A stretch of DNA of 64,000 nt from JANYHF01 sp963732765 (lineage in GTDB: Bacteria; Pseudomonadota; Alphaproteobacteria; Rhizobiales; Hyphomicrobiaceae), in contig CAVTAS010000012.1 of assembly GCA_963732765.1 (NCBI GenBank), positions 1 to 64,000 on the forward strand, read 5' to 3'. The notes beneath the pieces were generated by a model. It searched no databases. It worked only from the letters and a program-made list of their open reading frames with translations, and had not been told where the DNA came from. A program made the translations under genes and the position numbers. Positions 44,356-53,997 of this stretch are shown one piece after another (positions within the stretch are counted from its first letter, which is position 1; every line of letters begins with the position of its first letter).

Positions 44356-47263
44356 ATGTCTCAGACCACCCCAACCCACCGCAAAAAGCTCATCGAAGTC
44401 TCGATCCCGCTGGAGGCGATCAACCGGGAGAGTGCGCGGGAGAAGTCGATCCGGCATGGGCATCCCTCGACGCTGCATCTGTGGTGGGCGCGGCGGCCGT
44501 TGGCGGCGTGCCGGGCGGTGCTGTTCGCGCAGCTGGTGGATGATCCGTCGTCGTGCCCGGAGGAGTTTCCGACCGGCGCTGCAGGACGCCGAGCGGGACC
44601 GGCTGCACAAGATCATCGAGGCGGATGGTGCCGTGGGAGGCGTCCACCAACGAGGCGATCCTGAACGAGGCGCGCTACGAGATCGCGCGCTCGGTGGCGC
44701 GCGGGCGGGGCGAGACGCTGCCGCCGCTCAGCGCAGATGAAGCCGCAGGCGATCATCGACTATCTGCAGAGCCAACGCGCCGCCGGTCTATGACCCGTTC
44801 TCGGGCGGCGGCTCGATCCCGCTCGAGGCGCAGCGGCTGGGCCTGCGCGCCATGGGCTCGGACCTCAACCCCGTGGCGGTGCTGATCGGCAAGGCGCTGA
44901 TCGAGATCCCGCCGAAGTTCGCTGGCCGCAAGCCGGTCAACCCCGATGTCAACGAGTTGCACCAGTGGAAGGGCGCGCAGGGGCTGGCCGACGACGTGCG
45001 TTACTACGGCCGATGGATGCGCGACGAGGCCGAGAAGAAGATCGGCCATCTCTATCCGAAGGTGACGCTGGAGGACGGCAAGACGCAGGCGACGGTGATC
45101 GCCTGGCTGTGGGCGCGCACGGTGCCGAGCCCCGATCCGCGGGCCAAGGGCGCGCATGTGCCGCTGGCGTCGTCTTTCGTGCTGTCGGCCAAGGAAGGCC
45201 GAGAGGTGATCGTCAAGCCGGTGGTCGATCGGGCGAACGATGGCGTGGACGTTCGAGATCGACGACAAGCCGAGCGCGGCGGCATTGAAGGCGGCGAAGA
45301 ATGGGACGAAGTCTGCGCGGGCGCCAAATTCACTTGCCTGCTGACGGGCGCGGCGATCGACGGCACGCACGTCAAGGCAGAGGCAAGGCCGGGCGCATGG
45401 GTGCGGCGCTGATGGCGATCGTGGCAGAGGGCAACGCAGCCGCGTCTACCTGGCGCCGACACGCACAGCATGTCGAAGGCCGCTGCGCTTGGCCGCCCGA
45501 AGATCCCGAGGTCGATCAGCCGAATGCCGAGACGACCCGCGCAATTTCTGGACGCGTCTGATACGGCATTGAGACATTCCTGCGAATTCTTCACCCCGCG
45601 CCAGCTCGTGGCGCTGACGACGTTCTCGGACCTCGTGATGGTGGCGCGGGAGAAGGTGCTGGCCGATGCCGAGGCGCACTGGTCCGGCGAGCACGCCGAC
45701 GACACGCGCCGCCTCGCCGACGGCGGCCTCGGCCCGATCGCCTATGCCGATGCCGTGGCGACGTATTTGGCATTGGCCGTTGATCGCAAGTGGCCGACTA
45801 CGCATAGCACTATTGCGTCGTGGACATCCGACATGGAGCAACGCTATCGGGCAACTTTCGCGCGGCAGGCTATTGCCGATGACCTGGGACTATCGCCGAG
45901 ACCAATCCGATTTCGGCAACTGACTGGAGACTTCATCGGCAGCTCGAGACTGGGTGCGCGATGTGTTGGACGCTTGCAAGCCATCTCTGCAGGTCAAATC
46001 GAGTGCAAAGATCGCGCAGACCAATGCAGTTTCCTAACACGCACTATTTCGACCGACCCTCCATATTATGACAATATTGGTTATGCAGATCTTTCCGACT
46101 ATCTTTTACGTCTGGCTTCGTCGGACACTGAAGCACATTCATCCCGAACTGTTTCGCCGCGTTGTCACTCCGAAGAGCGGAGGAACTTGTCGCCACGCCT
46201 TATCGGCACGGCGGCAAAGAGCGCAAGCCGAGGCCTTCTTTCTGGACGGAATGAAGAAGGCGCTTGCGCGGCTATTGCAAAGGCATCGGCCGATGTTCCC
46301 GGCTACGATCTACTATGCGTTCAAGCAGTCAGAATTGTCCGAGGAAGGTGTGACCTCGGCAGGATGGGCAAGCTTTCTACAGGCCGTTGTTGACAGCGGT
46401 CTAGCAGTCGATGGCACATGGCCAGTGCGATCAGAGCTAGCGAACCGGATCGATCGCCAGCGGTACCAACGCCCTCGCCTCCTCCATCGTCCTCGTCTGC
46501 CGCCGCCGCGACGCCACGGCCTCCACCATCACCCGCGCCGACTTCCTGCGCGCGCTGCGCCGCGAGATGCCGGCCGCGCTCGCCGAAATCCGCCGCGCCG
46601 GCGTCGGGCCGACCGACATCCAGCAGGCCGCCATCGGCCCCGGCATCGGCATCTTCACGCGCCATGCCCAGGTGCTCAACACCGACGGCACGCCGATGCT
46701 GGTCAAGGATGCGCTGAAGCTCATCAATCAGGTGCGCGAGGAACTCGCCTCGACCGCGACGCCGACTACGACAGCGAGACCCGCTTCGCGCTCGACTGGT
46801 TCGCCGCCAAGGGCTTCGAGCAAGGGCAGCGCCGGCGACGCCATCAACATGATGCAACGCCGTCAACATCTCGCTCGACGGCATGAAGGCGGCCGGCTTC
46901 TTCTTGGCCGAGCGCGGCGATGCCCGCCTGCTGAAGCGCGAGGAACTGCCCGACGACTAGGATCCCGTCAAAGACACCACGCCCACCGTCTGGGAAGCCT
47001 GCCAGCATCTGATCAAGCGCCTGACCGCCGAGACCGGCGGCATCGATGCGGCGGCCGCGCTCTACAATCGCTGGGCAGCTCGCGCCGAGCCCGCCCACGC
47101 GCTCGCCCGCCGCCTCTACGACATCTGCGAACAGAAGCAGTGGGCGGCCGAGGGGCGCGTCTACAACCAGCTGCACCAGGAATGGGATGCGATCGAGAAG
47201 CGCGCGGCCGCGCTCGCCGCAGGCGGCAACCGCGCAGCGATCTGTTCTCACGTGAGGGGATGA
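44356..47263 (+). CDS. DUF1156 adenine-specific DNA methyltransferase, frameshifted, with in-frame amber
   Basis: About 969 residues if repaired. HRKKLIEVSIPLEAINRESA, then KSIRHGHPSTLHLWWARRPL is the DUF1156 N-terminal signature. VYDPFSGGGSIPLEAQRLG is the SAM-binding motif I. TDPPYYDNIGYADLSDYF, read across a shift near 46070-46110, is the DPPY catalytic motif of N6-adenine or N4-cytosine methyltransferases. At 46958 a TAG interrupts LPDD-DPVKDTTPTVWEACQH, where relatives have Trp (TGG). The frame continues open to a stop at 47261. AGGA precedes ATG 44356. The partner DUF499 gene starts 3 bp after the stop. It probably modifies host DNA or recognises targets for the system. Confidence 0.8.
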
Positions 47264-47266
47264 GAC

Positions 47267-50200
47267 ATGAGCGGACTTGATGCCAACGGCCGCGTCGACA
47301 AGGCGCTGCGCCTGCTGACGCCCGCGCTGCAGCCGATCATCGAGCGCGAGCTGCGCCGCGTCTATCGACGGCGAACTGGCAGCAGAACCTGAGCGTCGCG
47401 CACGGCAGCGATCTCGAACAGCCGCTCGACGCCTATGCCGCTGCTCAAGACCATGATCGACAACTGGCAGCCGTGCTTCAAGGACAGCTTCAAGGCCAAG
47501 ACCCGCAACCGACGTGTCGAAGGCGCTCGATGCGCGCAACGCCGTCTCGCACGCCAGCGGCGACGATTCCGCTGCCGATGCCATCAGCTACTTGACCGCG
47601 ATCAAGGGCGTCGCGGAGGCGATCTGGCGCCAAGGCCGTCGTCCGACGCCGTCAAGGCGCTGATCGACGATCAGATCAAGGCCGCCGCATCGGCCATGGG
47701 CGTCGCGCCCGAGATGGCCGCCAAAAGCCTCGCACCGAGCCGCCGCACCGCAACTCGACCTCGGCGACCGCAAATACGACTGGAAGCCCTGGCGCGACGT
47801 CGCCCCGCCGCATCCCGACGTGATGGCCGCCCGCTTCGTCGAAGCCGAGTTCGCCGCCGACCTCTCGACCGTGGCGCGCGGCGAGGGCGCCGAAACCTAC
47901 CGCGACCCGCGCGAGTTCTTCCGCATCACTTTCATGACCGGCGGCCTGCGCAAGGTGCTGCGGAGCGCCATCGAGCGGCTGGCGGGCAAGGGCGGCGATC
48001 CCGTCATCGGCCTGCAGACCTCGTTCGGTGGCGGCAAGACGCACACCATGCTGGCGCTCTATCATCTGGCCATCGCCAAGAACCCCGAGACGTTGCCGGG
48101 CCTGGCCGAGATCTTCAAGGAAGCTGGAGTCACGACGCTGCCGATCCGCTCCAAGCCGGTCGTGTTCGTCGGCACGGCGGCCGGCGCCAACCAGCCGATC
48201 GCGATCGAGGGCGCGCGCACGGTCAAGAGCCTGTGGGGCCTGATCGCCGTGCGGCTCGGTGGCTGGAAGGCCTACGAGACGATCAAGGCGTCCGACGAGG
48301 AGCGCACCAATCCCGGCTCCGAAGCGATGATCGCGATCCTGAAGCAGGCGTCGCCCTGCCTGATCCTGGTCGACGAGGTGGTCGCCTATGCGCGCAATCT
48401 CGAAGGCATGCCCTACGACGGCTTCGTCTCGTTCTTCCAGTCGCTGACCGAGGCGGCCAAAGCCGTGCCCGGCGTGCTGGTGGTCGGATCGCTGCCCGAC
48501 AGCGGCGCCGAAGTCGGCGACCAGCGCGGCCGGGCGCGCCTTGCTGGCGCTGGAGAAGGTGTTCGGCCGCGTGCAATCGGCCTGGGCGCCGGCGCAAGGC
48601 ACCGAGACGTTCGAGATCATCCGCCGCCGCCTGTTCCAGGAACTGGACGAGGACGGCGAGAAGGCGCGCGAGCAGGCCGTCAAAGCGTTCATGAGCTTCT
48701 ACAAGAACAACGCCGGCGAGTTCCCGTCCGAGGTGCGCGATACGGCGCTACGAAGCGCAGCTGATGGCGGCCTATCCGGTGCATCCGGAGCTGTTCCGGG
48801 TGCTGCAGACCGACTGGGCGAGCCTCGAGAAGTTCCAGCGAACGCGCGGCGTGTTGAAGATGATGGCGCAGATCGTCTATCGCCTCTGGCGGACGGCAAG
48901 GCGCGCCGATGATCCTGCCCGGCGACGTGCCGCTGACGGACGACAAGGTGCGGACCAACGCGCTCGTGCCGCTCGCCGCACGGATACGACGCCGTCGTCT
49001 CGAAGGAGATCGCGGGCGACTTTCGAAGTCCGGCGCAGATCGAGGCGCGCTCGCCATCAGTCGGCCAAGAACCGCGCCGTGACCCGCGCTGCGACTGCGG
49101 TGTTCATGGGAACGGCGCCCTACGGCATCACGAACAAGGGCATGGAAGTGGCGCGCCTCCGATTGGCCTGCGCCTACCCAGGCGATCAGCCGTCGCAGTT
49201 CTCCGAAGCCATCCGACGGCTGGACGAAAATGCCGCCTATCTCTACAGTCGCGGCGACACCTATTGGTTTTCGCCCATCGCCGTCGCTCAACCAGGAAGC
49301 CGAGGATCGGGCCAAGGCGCTGTCGACCAATGAGGTCGATGCGGAAATTGTGACGCTCGTCCGCGCCGAGGAGCGGTTCAAGGCGACGGGCGGCTTTCAC
49401 CGGGTTCACGCCGCGCCCGATGATCCGCTTGGGATCGACGACGCACTGGAAGCAGCGTTGGTGATTTTGCCGCCGACGGCAACTCACAGTGCGCGCGATA
49501 CGACGAGTGCGGCCATGGCGCTGGCCTCCGACATCATCGAGCGAAAAGGTACAGGCCAGCGGAGAAACCGCAATCGCCTGGCGTTTCTCGCGCTTGATCA
49601 CGCCGCACTGGAAGACGTTCGGAACGTCGTGCGCAAGAAGCTCGCATGGGCTTCGATTGCCAAAGACGGACCAGGGTTACTGCAGCTGCCACCAACGCAA
49701 CAGAAAGATGCCGAGAAACGCCGCGAAGAACAGAGCAACGCCGCTGAAAATGCCGTTCGCCGCAGCTGGAAACACCTGATCCTACCGCAACGGGCTCAAC
49801 CCGACAGCCCAAACGTGGCCAAGGGCTTCGATCTGGAAGCGCAGACGCTGACCAGCAAGAGCACCGATCCCGCCCCACTGGCGCAATTGGCGTGGACCAA
49901 ATGCGAGCAGGACGGATTGATCGTCTCGAAGCTGGGTGGCCCCATCCTGGACAAGGACCTTGATGAAGTCTGGCGCGCCGACCAGCCGCATTTGCCTGTC
50001 CGTCAAGTTCGTGACTGGTTCGCGCAGTTCCCGTACTTGTCAAAGTTGCGCGATCCCTTGGTGTTGGCCCATGCGATCAATGATGCCGTCGCGCGAACCG
50101 ACGCTCGATACGGGCTCGCCGACAGCTTTAATGAGAGTGCGGGCAAATACCGGGGCCTGAAACTTGCGCGCCGCAGCGATTACATCGACCTGAACTCCGA

Positions 50201-50609
50201 TGCGCTGCTGGTTCGACGCGCCGTAGCCGAAGCGCAGTTGGCGCTCGATGCCCCGGCGATTGTTGCCCCTTCTGGCAGCAATGCCGGTGGCCCATCGACG
50301 ACATCCGTTGCGGGTGTTGTTGGATCGGGTTCAATAGCGCCGGTTGCGGCCAGTTTTCTTTCGGCACCGGTCCGCCCCAAACGCTTCTTCGCCAAGATCA
50401 CTCTTGATCCGAACCGGCCTACACAGCAGGTGAGCAACATTGCCCAGTCAATCCTGAGCGAGTTGGAGCGTATGCGTGGCACCGCGATCACGCTGACTCT
50501 CGATATTGATGCCGAAAACCCAAGCGGCTTTTCCGCCGACACCGTCAGTGTCGTTCGCGACAACGCCGTCAGCCTCCGGATCACAGATTTCGGCTTTGAA
50601 GGGGATTGA
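47267..50609 (+). CDS. DUF499 ATPase with N-terminal HEPN (Swt1-type) domain, frameshifted in first half
   Basis: About 1110 residues. The N-terminal 120 residues are a HEPN-like domain: RVDKALRLLTPALQPIIERE, and ALDARNAVSHASGDD, where RNAVSH fits the catalytic RxxxxH motif of HEPN RNases. Then TSFGGGKTHTMLALYH (Walker A, about nt 48015) and CLILVDEVVAYAR (Walker B, about 48360), the DUF499 ATPase core. The C-terminal part from 49280 is a continuous frame ending ISLRITDFGFEGD-like (50609), with a long Ser/Gly/Ala linker near residue 980. Shifts fall near 47360, 47440, 47510, 47660, 47750, 48530, 48750, 48900 and 49280. It is the second core gene of the DUF1156/DUF499 pair. Confidence 0.8.
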
Positions 50610-50622
50610 TCGGGACATAGTC

Positions 50623-50688
50623 ATGGCCAAGCCCGCCCACCTGCAGATTGATCCACGCCTCGCATCGATCCTCGGTGATCGCGCCTAA
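50623..50688 (+). pseudogene. Truncated start of a GHKL-type ATP-binding protein
   Basis: ATG at 50623, 13 bp after the DUF499 stop. It reads AKPAHLQIDPRLASILGDR and then stops. That opening resembles the first residues of HATPase_c_3 (Hsp90/MORC-like) proteins, which go on YRSSEQALKELVDNAWDADA or similar. Sequence similarity ends at the Arg, where the minus-strand gene on the right ends. The rest was lost by a deletion or recombination at about 50682. Family assignment rests on 19 residues. Confidence 0.45.
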
Positions 50689-50976
50689 AACATCTGTCTG
50701 GCGGCGACATACGCCTCCGCAAGAAACCACGGATGCCCGGTGAGACCAGCCAGTGAGAGGACTTCGCTTCGTCGATCTGTGTCACCAGAGGCGTATGTCG
50801 CAATGTGGGAGCGTGCAGAGTTGGGCCGACCGAGGGCCGTGTCGGCGAGTGTCAGCATTGCCGAAACAACTACGGCGGCTGGTGATCGGACCAGAGCAAT
50901 TATTTGTTCGATCTCCCGTCTGATCTGCACGACGTCTTGCTGCAATTCGCTACTTTCTATGTCATATATTGCCAGG

Positions 50977-50984
50977 GCCAAAGT
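50977..50984. repeat. Target-site duplication of ISL3, left copy
   Basis: GCCAAAGT directly before the left end of the ISL3 element. The identical 8 bases follow its right end at 52428-52435. Eight bases is the standard ISL3-family duplication. Confidence 0.92.
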
Positions 50985-52427
50985 GCCTCCTCGCTGAACT
51001 GAGTGGGTAATCGCACGGCGTCGGGCGTGCGATTTGAGCCATTTGGGCATGGCAGCCCTTTGCTGCAGCGGGAGGGCGGGTCAAGGTTGGCCGTCGCCGT
51101 GGCCGGGCCTCAAACTCAGGCGCTTGCAGGCCACACCTTGACGCGGCCGAGCGCCGTGGCACGCTCAGCGCCACCCCGAATTGGCTCATGAGCATCCGAT
51201 GCGCGATACCGATCTGTTCCAACTGGCCCTGGGCCTCGTCTCACCCTGGCAGGTGGGCGCGGCCAAGTTCGATGCCGATGCCAAACGCCTCGACATCGAG
51301 ATCGACTTCAAGCGCGGCGGGCGCTTCCTGTGCCCTGACTGCGCCAGCGCCGATTGCCCCGTGCACGACACAACGCCCAAGACCTGGCGGCATCTCGATT
51401 TCTTTCAGCACCAGGCCTTTCTCACCGCACGCGTGCCGCGCATCACCTGTCCGCGCTGCGGCGTCCGGCAGGTCAACGTGCCCTGGGCCAGGCCCGGCTC
51501 GGGCTTCACGCTGCTGTTCGAGGCCTTCGCCATGACGCTGGTCACGCACATGCCGGTGGCCGCCGCCGCCCGCATCCTCGGCGAGCATGACACGCGGCTC
51601 TGGCGCATGATCATCCACTATGTCGAAGCCGCGCTGGCGCGCCTGGACCTGTCGGACCTCAGGCGCATCTGCATCGACGAAACCGCTGCAAAACGCGGCC
51701 ACGACTACATTTCGCTGTTCGTCGACATCGACCGCCGCCGCGTTGTCTTCATCGCCGACGGCCGCGACAGCGGGACAGTTCATCGGTTCAATGAGCATCT
51801 CGCCAGCCACCGCGGCGAGGCCACCAATATCGAACAGGTTTGCATCGACATGAGCGGGGCCTTCATCAAAGGTGTCGGGGAGGCCTTGCCGCAAGCCCAG
51901 ATCACCTTCGACAAGTTCCATGCCGTCAAGCTGGTCAACGACGCCGTCGACAAAGTACGGCGTGCCGAGAGCAAAGTCCGGCCCGAACTCAAGAACACCC
52001 GCTATCTGTGGCTCAAGAACGAGGCCAACCTCACGTCTGCCGGACGCCTCCAGCTCGACAGTCTGGCGCGCGCGCACCTCAAGACCGGGCGCGCCTATGG
52101 CTTGCGCGTCGCCTTCCAGACCCTCTACCGCCAACCCATCCGCGATTGGGCCGAGCAGCATCTGGACGACTGGCTGAGCTGGGCCATGCGCTCGCGGCTC
52201 GAGCCCATGAAGGATGCCGCACGAACCATCCGCAGGCACCGCGATGGCATCCTGGCCTGGTTCGACAGCCACATCGCCAACGGCCTGATCGAGGGCATCA
52301 ACAGCCTGGTACAGGCCGCCAAGGCCAAGGCGCGCGGCTACCGCTCCACCCGAACCTTGAAGGCCATCACCTACCTGATCGCCGGCAAACTCGATCTCAG
52401 GCTACCCACTTGAAACAGCGGGGAGCC
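50985..52427 (+). mobile_element. ISL3-family insertion sequence, complete (1443 bp)
   Basis: Left end GCCTCCTCGCTGAACTGAGT and right end (reverse complement) GGCTCCCCGCTGTTTCAAGT, both continuing GGGTA, form an imperfect terminal inverted repeat of about 25 bases. It is bounded by a perfect 8-bp duplication and carries one intact transposase, so it may still be active. It inserted into the 161-codon gene. Confidence 0.93.
51199..52413 (+). CDS. ISL3 family transposase
   Basis: 404 residues. An N-terminal zinc-ribbon-like pattern CPDCASADCPVHD with HITCPRCG-type second half (PRITCPRCGVRQVNVPWAR) binds the IS ends. The DDE catalytic domain has RICIDETAAKRGHDYISLFV, QVCIDMSGAFIKGVGEALPQ and FDKFHAVKLVNDAVDKVRR, then the C-terminal SHIANGLIEGINSLVQAAK with the Glu. 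A TTG at 51181 is an alternative start. Intact frame. Confidence 0.95.
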   Translation: MRDTDLFQLALGLVSPWQVGAAKFDADAKRLDIEIDFKRGGRFLCPDCASADCPVHDTTPKTWRHLDFFQHQAFLTARVPRITCPRCGVRQVNVPWARPGSGFTLLFEAFAMTLVTHMPVAAAARILGEHDTRLWRMIIHYVEAALARLDLSDLRRICIDETAAKRGHDYISLFVDIDRRRVVFIADGRDSGTVHRFNEHLASHRGEATNIEQVCIDMSGAFIKGVGEALPQAQITFDKFHAVKLVNDAVDKVRRAESKVRPELKNTRYLWLKNEANLTSAGRLQLDSLARAHLKTGRAYGLRVAFQTLYRQPIRDWAEQHLDDWLSWAMRSRLEPMKDAARTIRRHRDGILAWFDSHIANGLIEGINSLVQAAKAKARGYRSTRTLKAITYLIAGKLDLRLPT

Positions 52428-52435
52428 GCCAAAGT
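52428..52435. repeat. Target-site duplication of ISL3, right copy
   Basis: GCCAAAGT, identical to 50977-50984. Confidence 0.92.
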
Positions 52436-52583
52436 GCGAACCGCGTGCTCTAAGCGTGACTTCTTCTGCCGAATATCTGACTCAACGCCCCCTAATCGGG
52501 TCGAGCGGATGGAGCTTCTTTGTTGCATGGAAGCACTAAGGCTGCCTTGGATATCCTTCAAAGATTCGTCAAATGCATGACTA

Positions 52584-53642
52584 GAGCACTTTGCGCATGA
52601 TGTGAATCGGTTTGGCCACAGGGGATTCCCAAAGGCTCGCAAATCAGATTCGATCTCCCTGACGGTAGCGACGGGGGAGCTCAATGGCACACGGCTATTC
52701 GAACGATCTGCGCGTGCGCGTTGTCGAACTGGTCAAGGCTGGCGGTGCGCGGCGGGAGGCGGCGCGGGTCTTCGATGTGGCCGCCTCGACGGCGATCCGC
52801 TGGGCCGCGCGCTGGCAGGCAACCGGCAGCGTCGCCGCCAAACCGGGCACTGGCCATACGCGCTCGCCGCTCGCCAAACATGCGCCCTGGCTTTTGGAGC
52901 AGGTCGCAGCCAAGCCCGATCTCACACTGGAAGAAATCCGTGCACGGTTGATCGAGACCCATGGCTTGACCGCAAGCATCAGCGCTATCTGCCGGTTCTA
53001 TCTGCGCCACCGCATCAGCTTTAAAAAAAACCGTGCACGCCAGCGAGCAGGACCGGCCTGACGTCGCCGCCGCGCGGGCGCAGTGGAAAGCCGATCAACC
53101 AGGCCTCGATGCCACGCACCTTGTCTTCATCGACGAGACCGGGACGGCCACCAACATGGCGCGCCGCTACGGACGCAGCCTGCGCGGCACGCGCTGCCGG
53201 GCCAAGATCCCGCATGGCCACTGGAAGTCGACAACCTTCATTGCCGGCTTGCGCGTCGGCGCCTTGACCGCGCCATTTGTCCTCGACGGCGCCATGGATG
53301 GCTCCAGCTTTCTGGCCTATGTCGAGCAGGTCCTGGCGCCGACCCTGGGCGCCGGCGATATCGTGATTGCCGACAATCTGCGTTCGCATCATGTCGATGG
53401 TGTTCGCGAGGCGATCGAGGCGCGCGGCGCCACCTTACGCTTCCTGCCGCCCTATTCGCCCGACCTCAATCCCATCGAGCAGGTCTTTGCCAAGCTGAAG
53501 GCCCTGCTGCGCAAGGCCTGCGAACGCACCGTCGAGGCGCTCTGGGACAGAATCGGCGACCTCATCGGCTCTTTTGCTCCTGACGAATGCGCCAACTACT
53601 TCCTCAACGCTGGATATGATCCAGGTTAAGTGCAAAATGCTC
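52584..53642 (+). mobile_element. IS630-family insertion sequence, complete (1059 bp)
   Basis: Ends GAGCACTTTGCGC and (reverse complement) GAGCATTTTGCAC match at 11 of 13 bases. TA dinucleotides at 52582-52583 and 53643-53644 are the duplicated target expected for IS630. It lies 156 bp from the ISL3 copy in the same interrupted gene. Confidence 0.9.
52684..53629 (+). CDS. IS630 family transposase, two overlapping frames
   Basis: The first frame (52684-53061) holds the helix-turn-helix part: DLRVRVVELVKAGGARREAA and DVAASTAIRWAARW. The second frame (from about 53033) holds the DDE part: HLVFIDETGTATNMARRYG, IVIADNLRSHHVDGVREAI and LPPYSPDLNPIEQVFAKLK. They join at an eight-A run (TTTAAAAAAAACC, about 53022-53034). 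Seven As would give one frame reading SFKKTVHASEQDRPDV. IS630 elements often make the full protein by slippage at such runs, so this may be programmed rather than a defect. Confidence 0.88.
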
Positions 53643-53691
53643 TAGCATGGGCGGTCATCGTGGCAGACCCGATACCAAGCATGACAATGAC

Positions 53692-53925
53692 CTATGGTGA
53701 CGTCAACACAAACGCGGCAAGTTTGAAAACTTGGCCGCGGGCGGTCTTGCATATGGAGCCTCGTCGACACATCCTTGTGCCGTCACCGGCCCATAGCGAC
53801 AACCCTCCGAAGAAGGCAATCCGACTCCTACGACCGTCGTCAACTAATGGCTCGGCTGGTCCGACATCCCACAAGGAGACATCGAGGGATGCCAGCGTGA
53901 CGTTTCCAGCGTTACAGAATGCCAC
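53692..53925 (-). CDS. Small hypothetical protein upstream of the IS-split gene
   Basis: Open frame with a GTG start at 53925 (VAFCNAGNVTLASLDVSLWD, then PAEPLVDDGRRSRIAFFGG), ending LAAFVLTSP. The frame is open about 23 codons further up, to just after the pRiA4b-like gene, so the true start may be earlier. No family recognised. Its position in line with the minus-strand cluster supports it as a real gene. Confidence 0.4.
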   Translation of the reverse strand: MAFCNAGNVTLASLDVSLWDVGPAEPLVDDGRRSRIAFFGGLSLWAGDGTRMCRRGSICKTARGQVFKLAAFVLTSP

Positions 53926-53997
53926 GTCCGGAATCGGAATGAGAGCGTCGGGGGGCCGTGATCGGCAAGCGTGAGGTTCAGAGCCAGTGCGCCTCTG

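Larger units (their letters stand above)
50685..53682 (-). pseudogene. Unknown 161-codon gene split by two insertion sequences
   Basis: Three pieces, 53682-53643, 52581-52428 and 50976-50685, join into one frame of 486 bases (161 residues plus stop) once IS630, ISL3 and one copy of each target duplication are removed. The protein begins MLGIGSATMTAHASHAFDES (an internal ATG at 53658 is also possible), has a helical segment LQQDVVQIRREIEQIIALV, and ends GHPWFLAEAYVAARQMF. No family recognised. The start lies 9 bases after the stop of the upstream small ORF, so it was probably the last gene of the minus-strand cluster. It is now inactivated. Confidence 0.85.
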
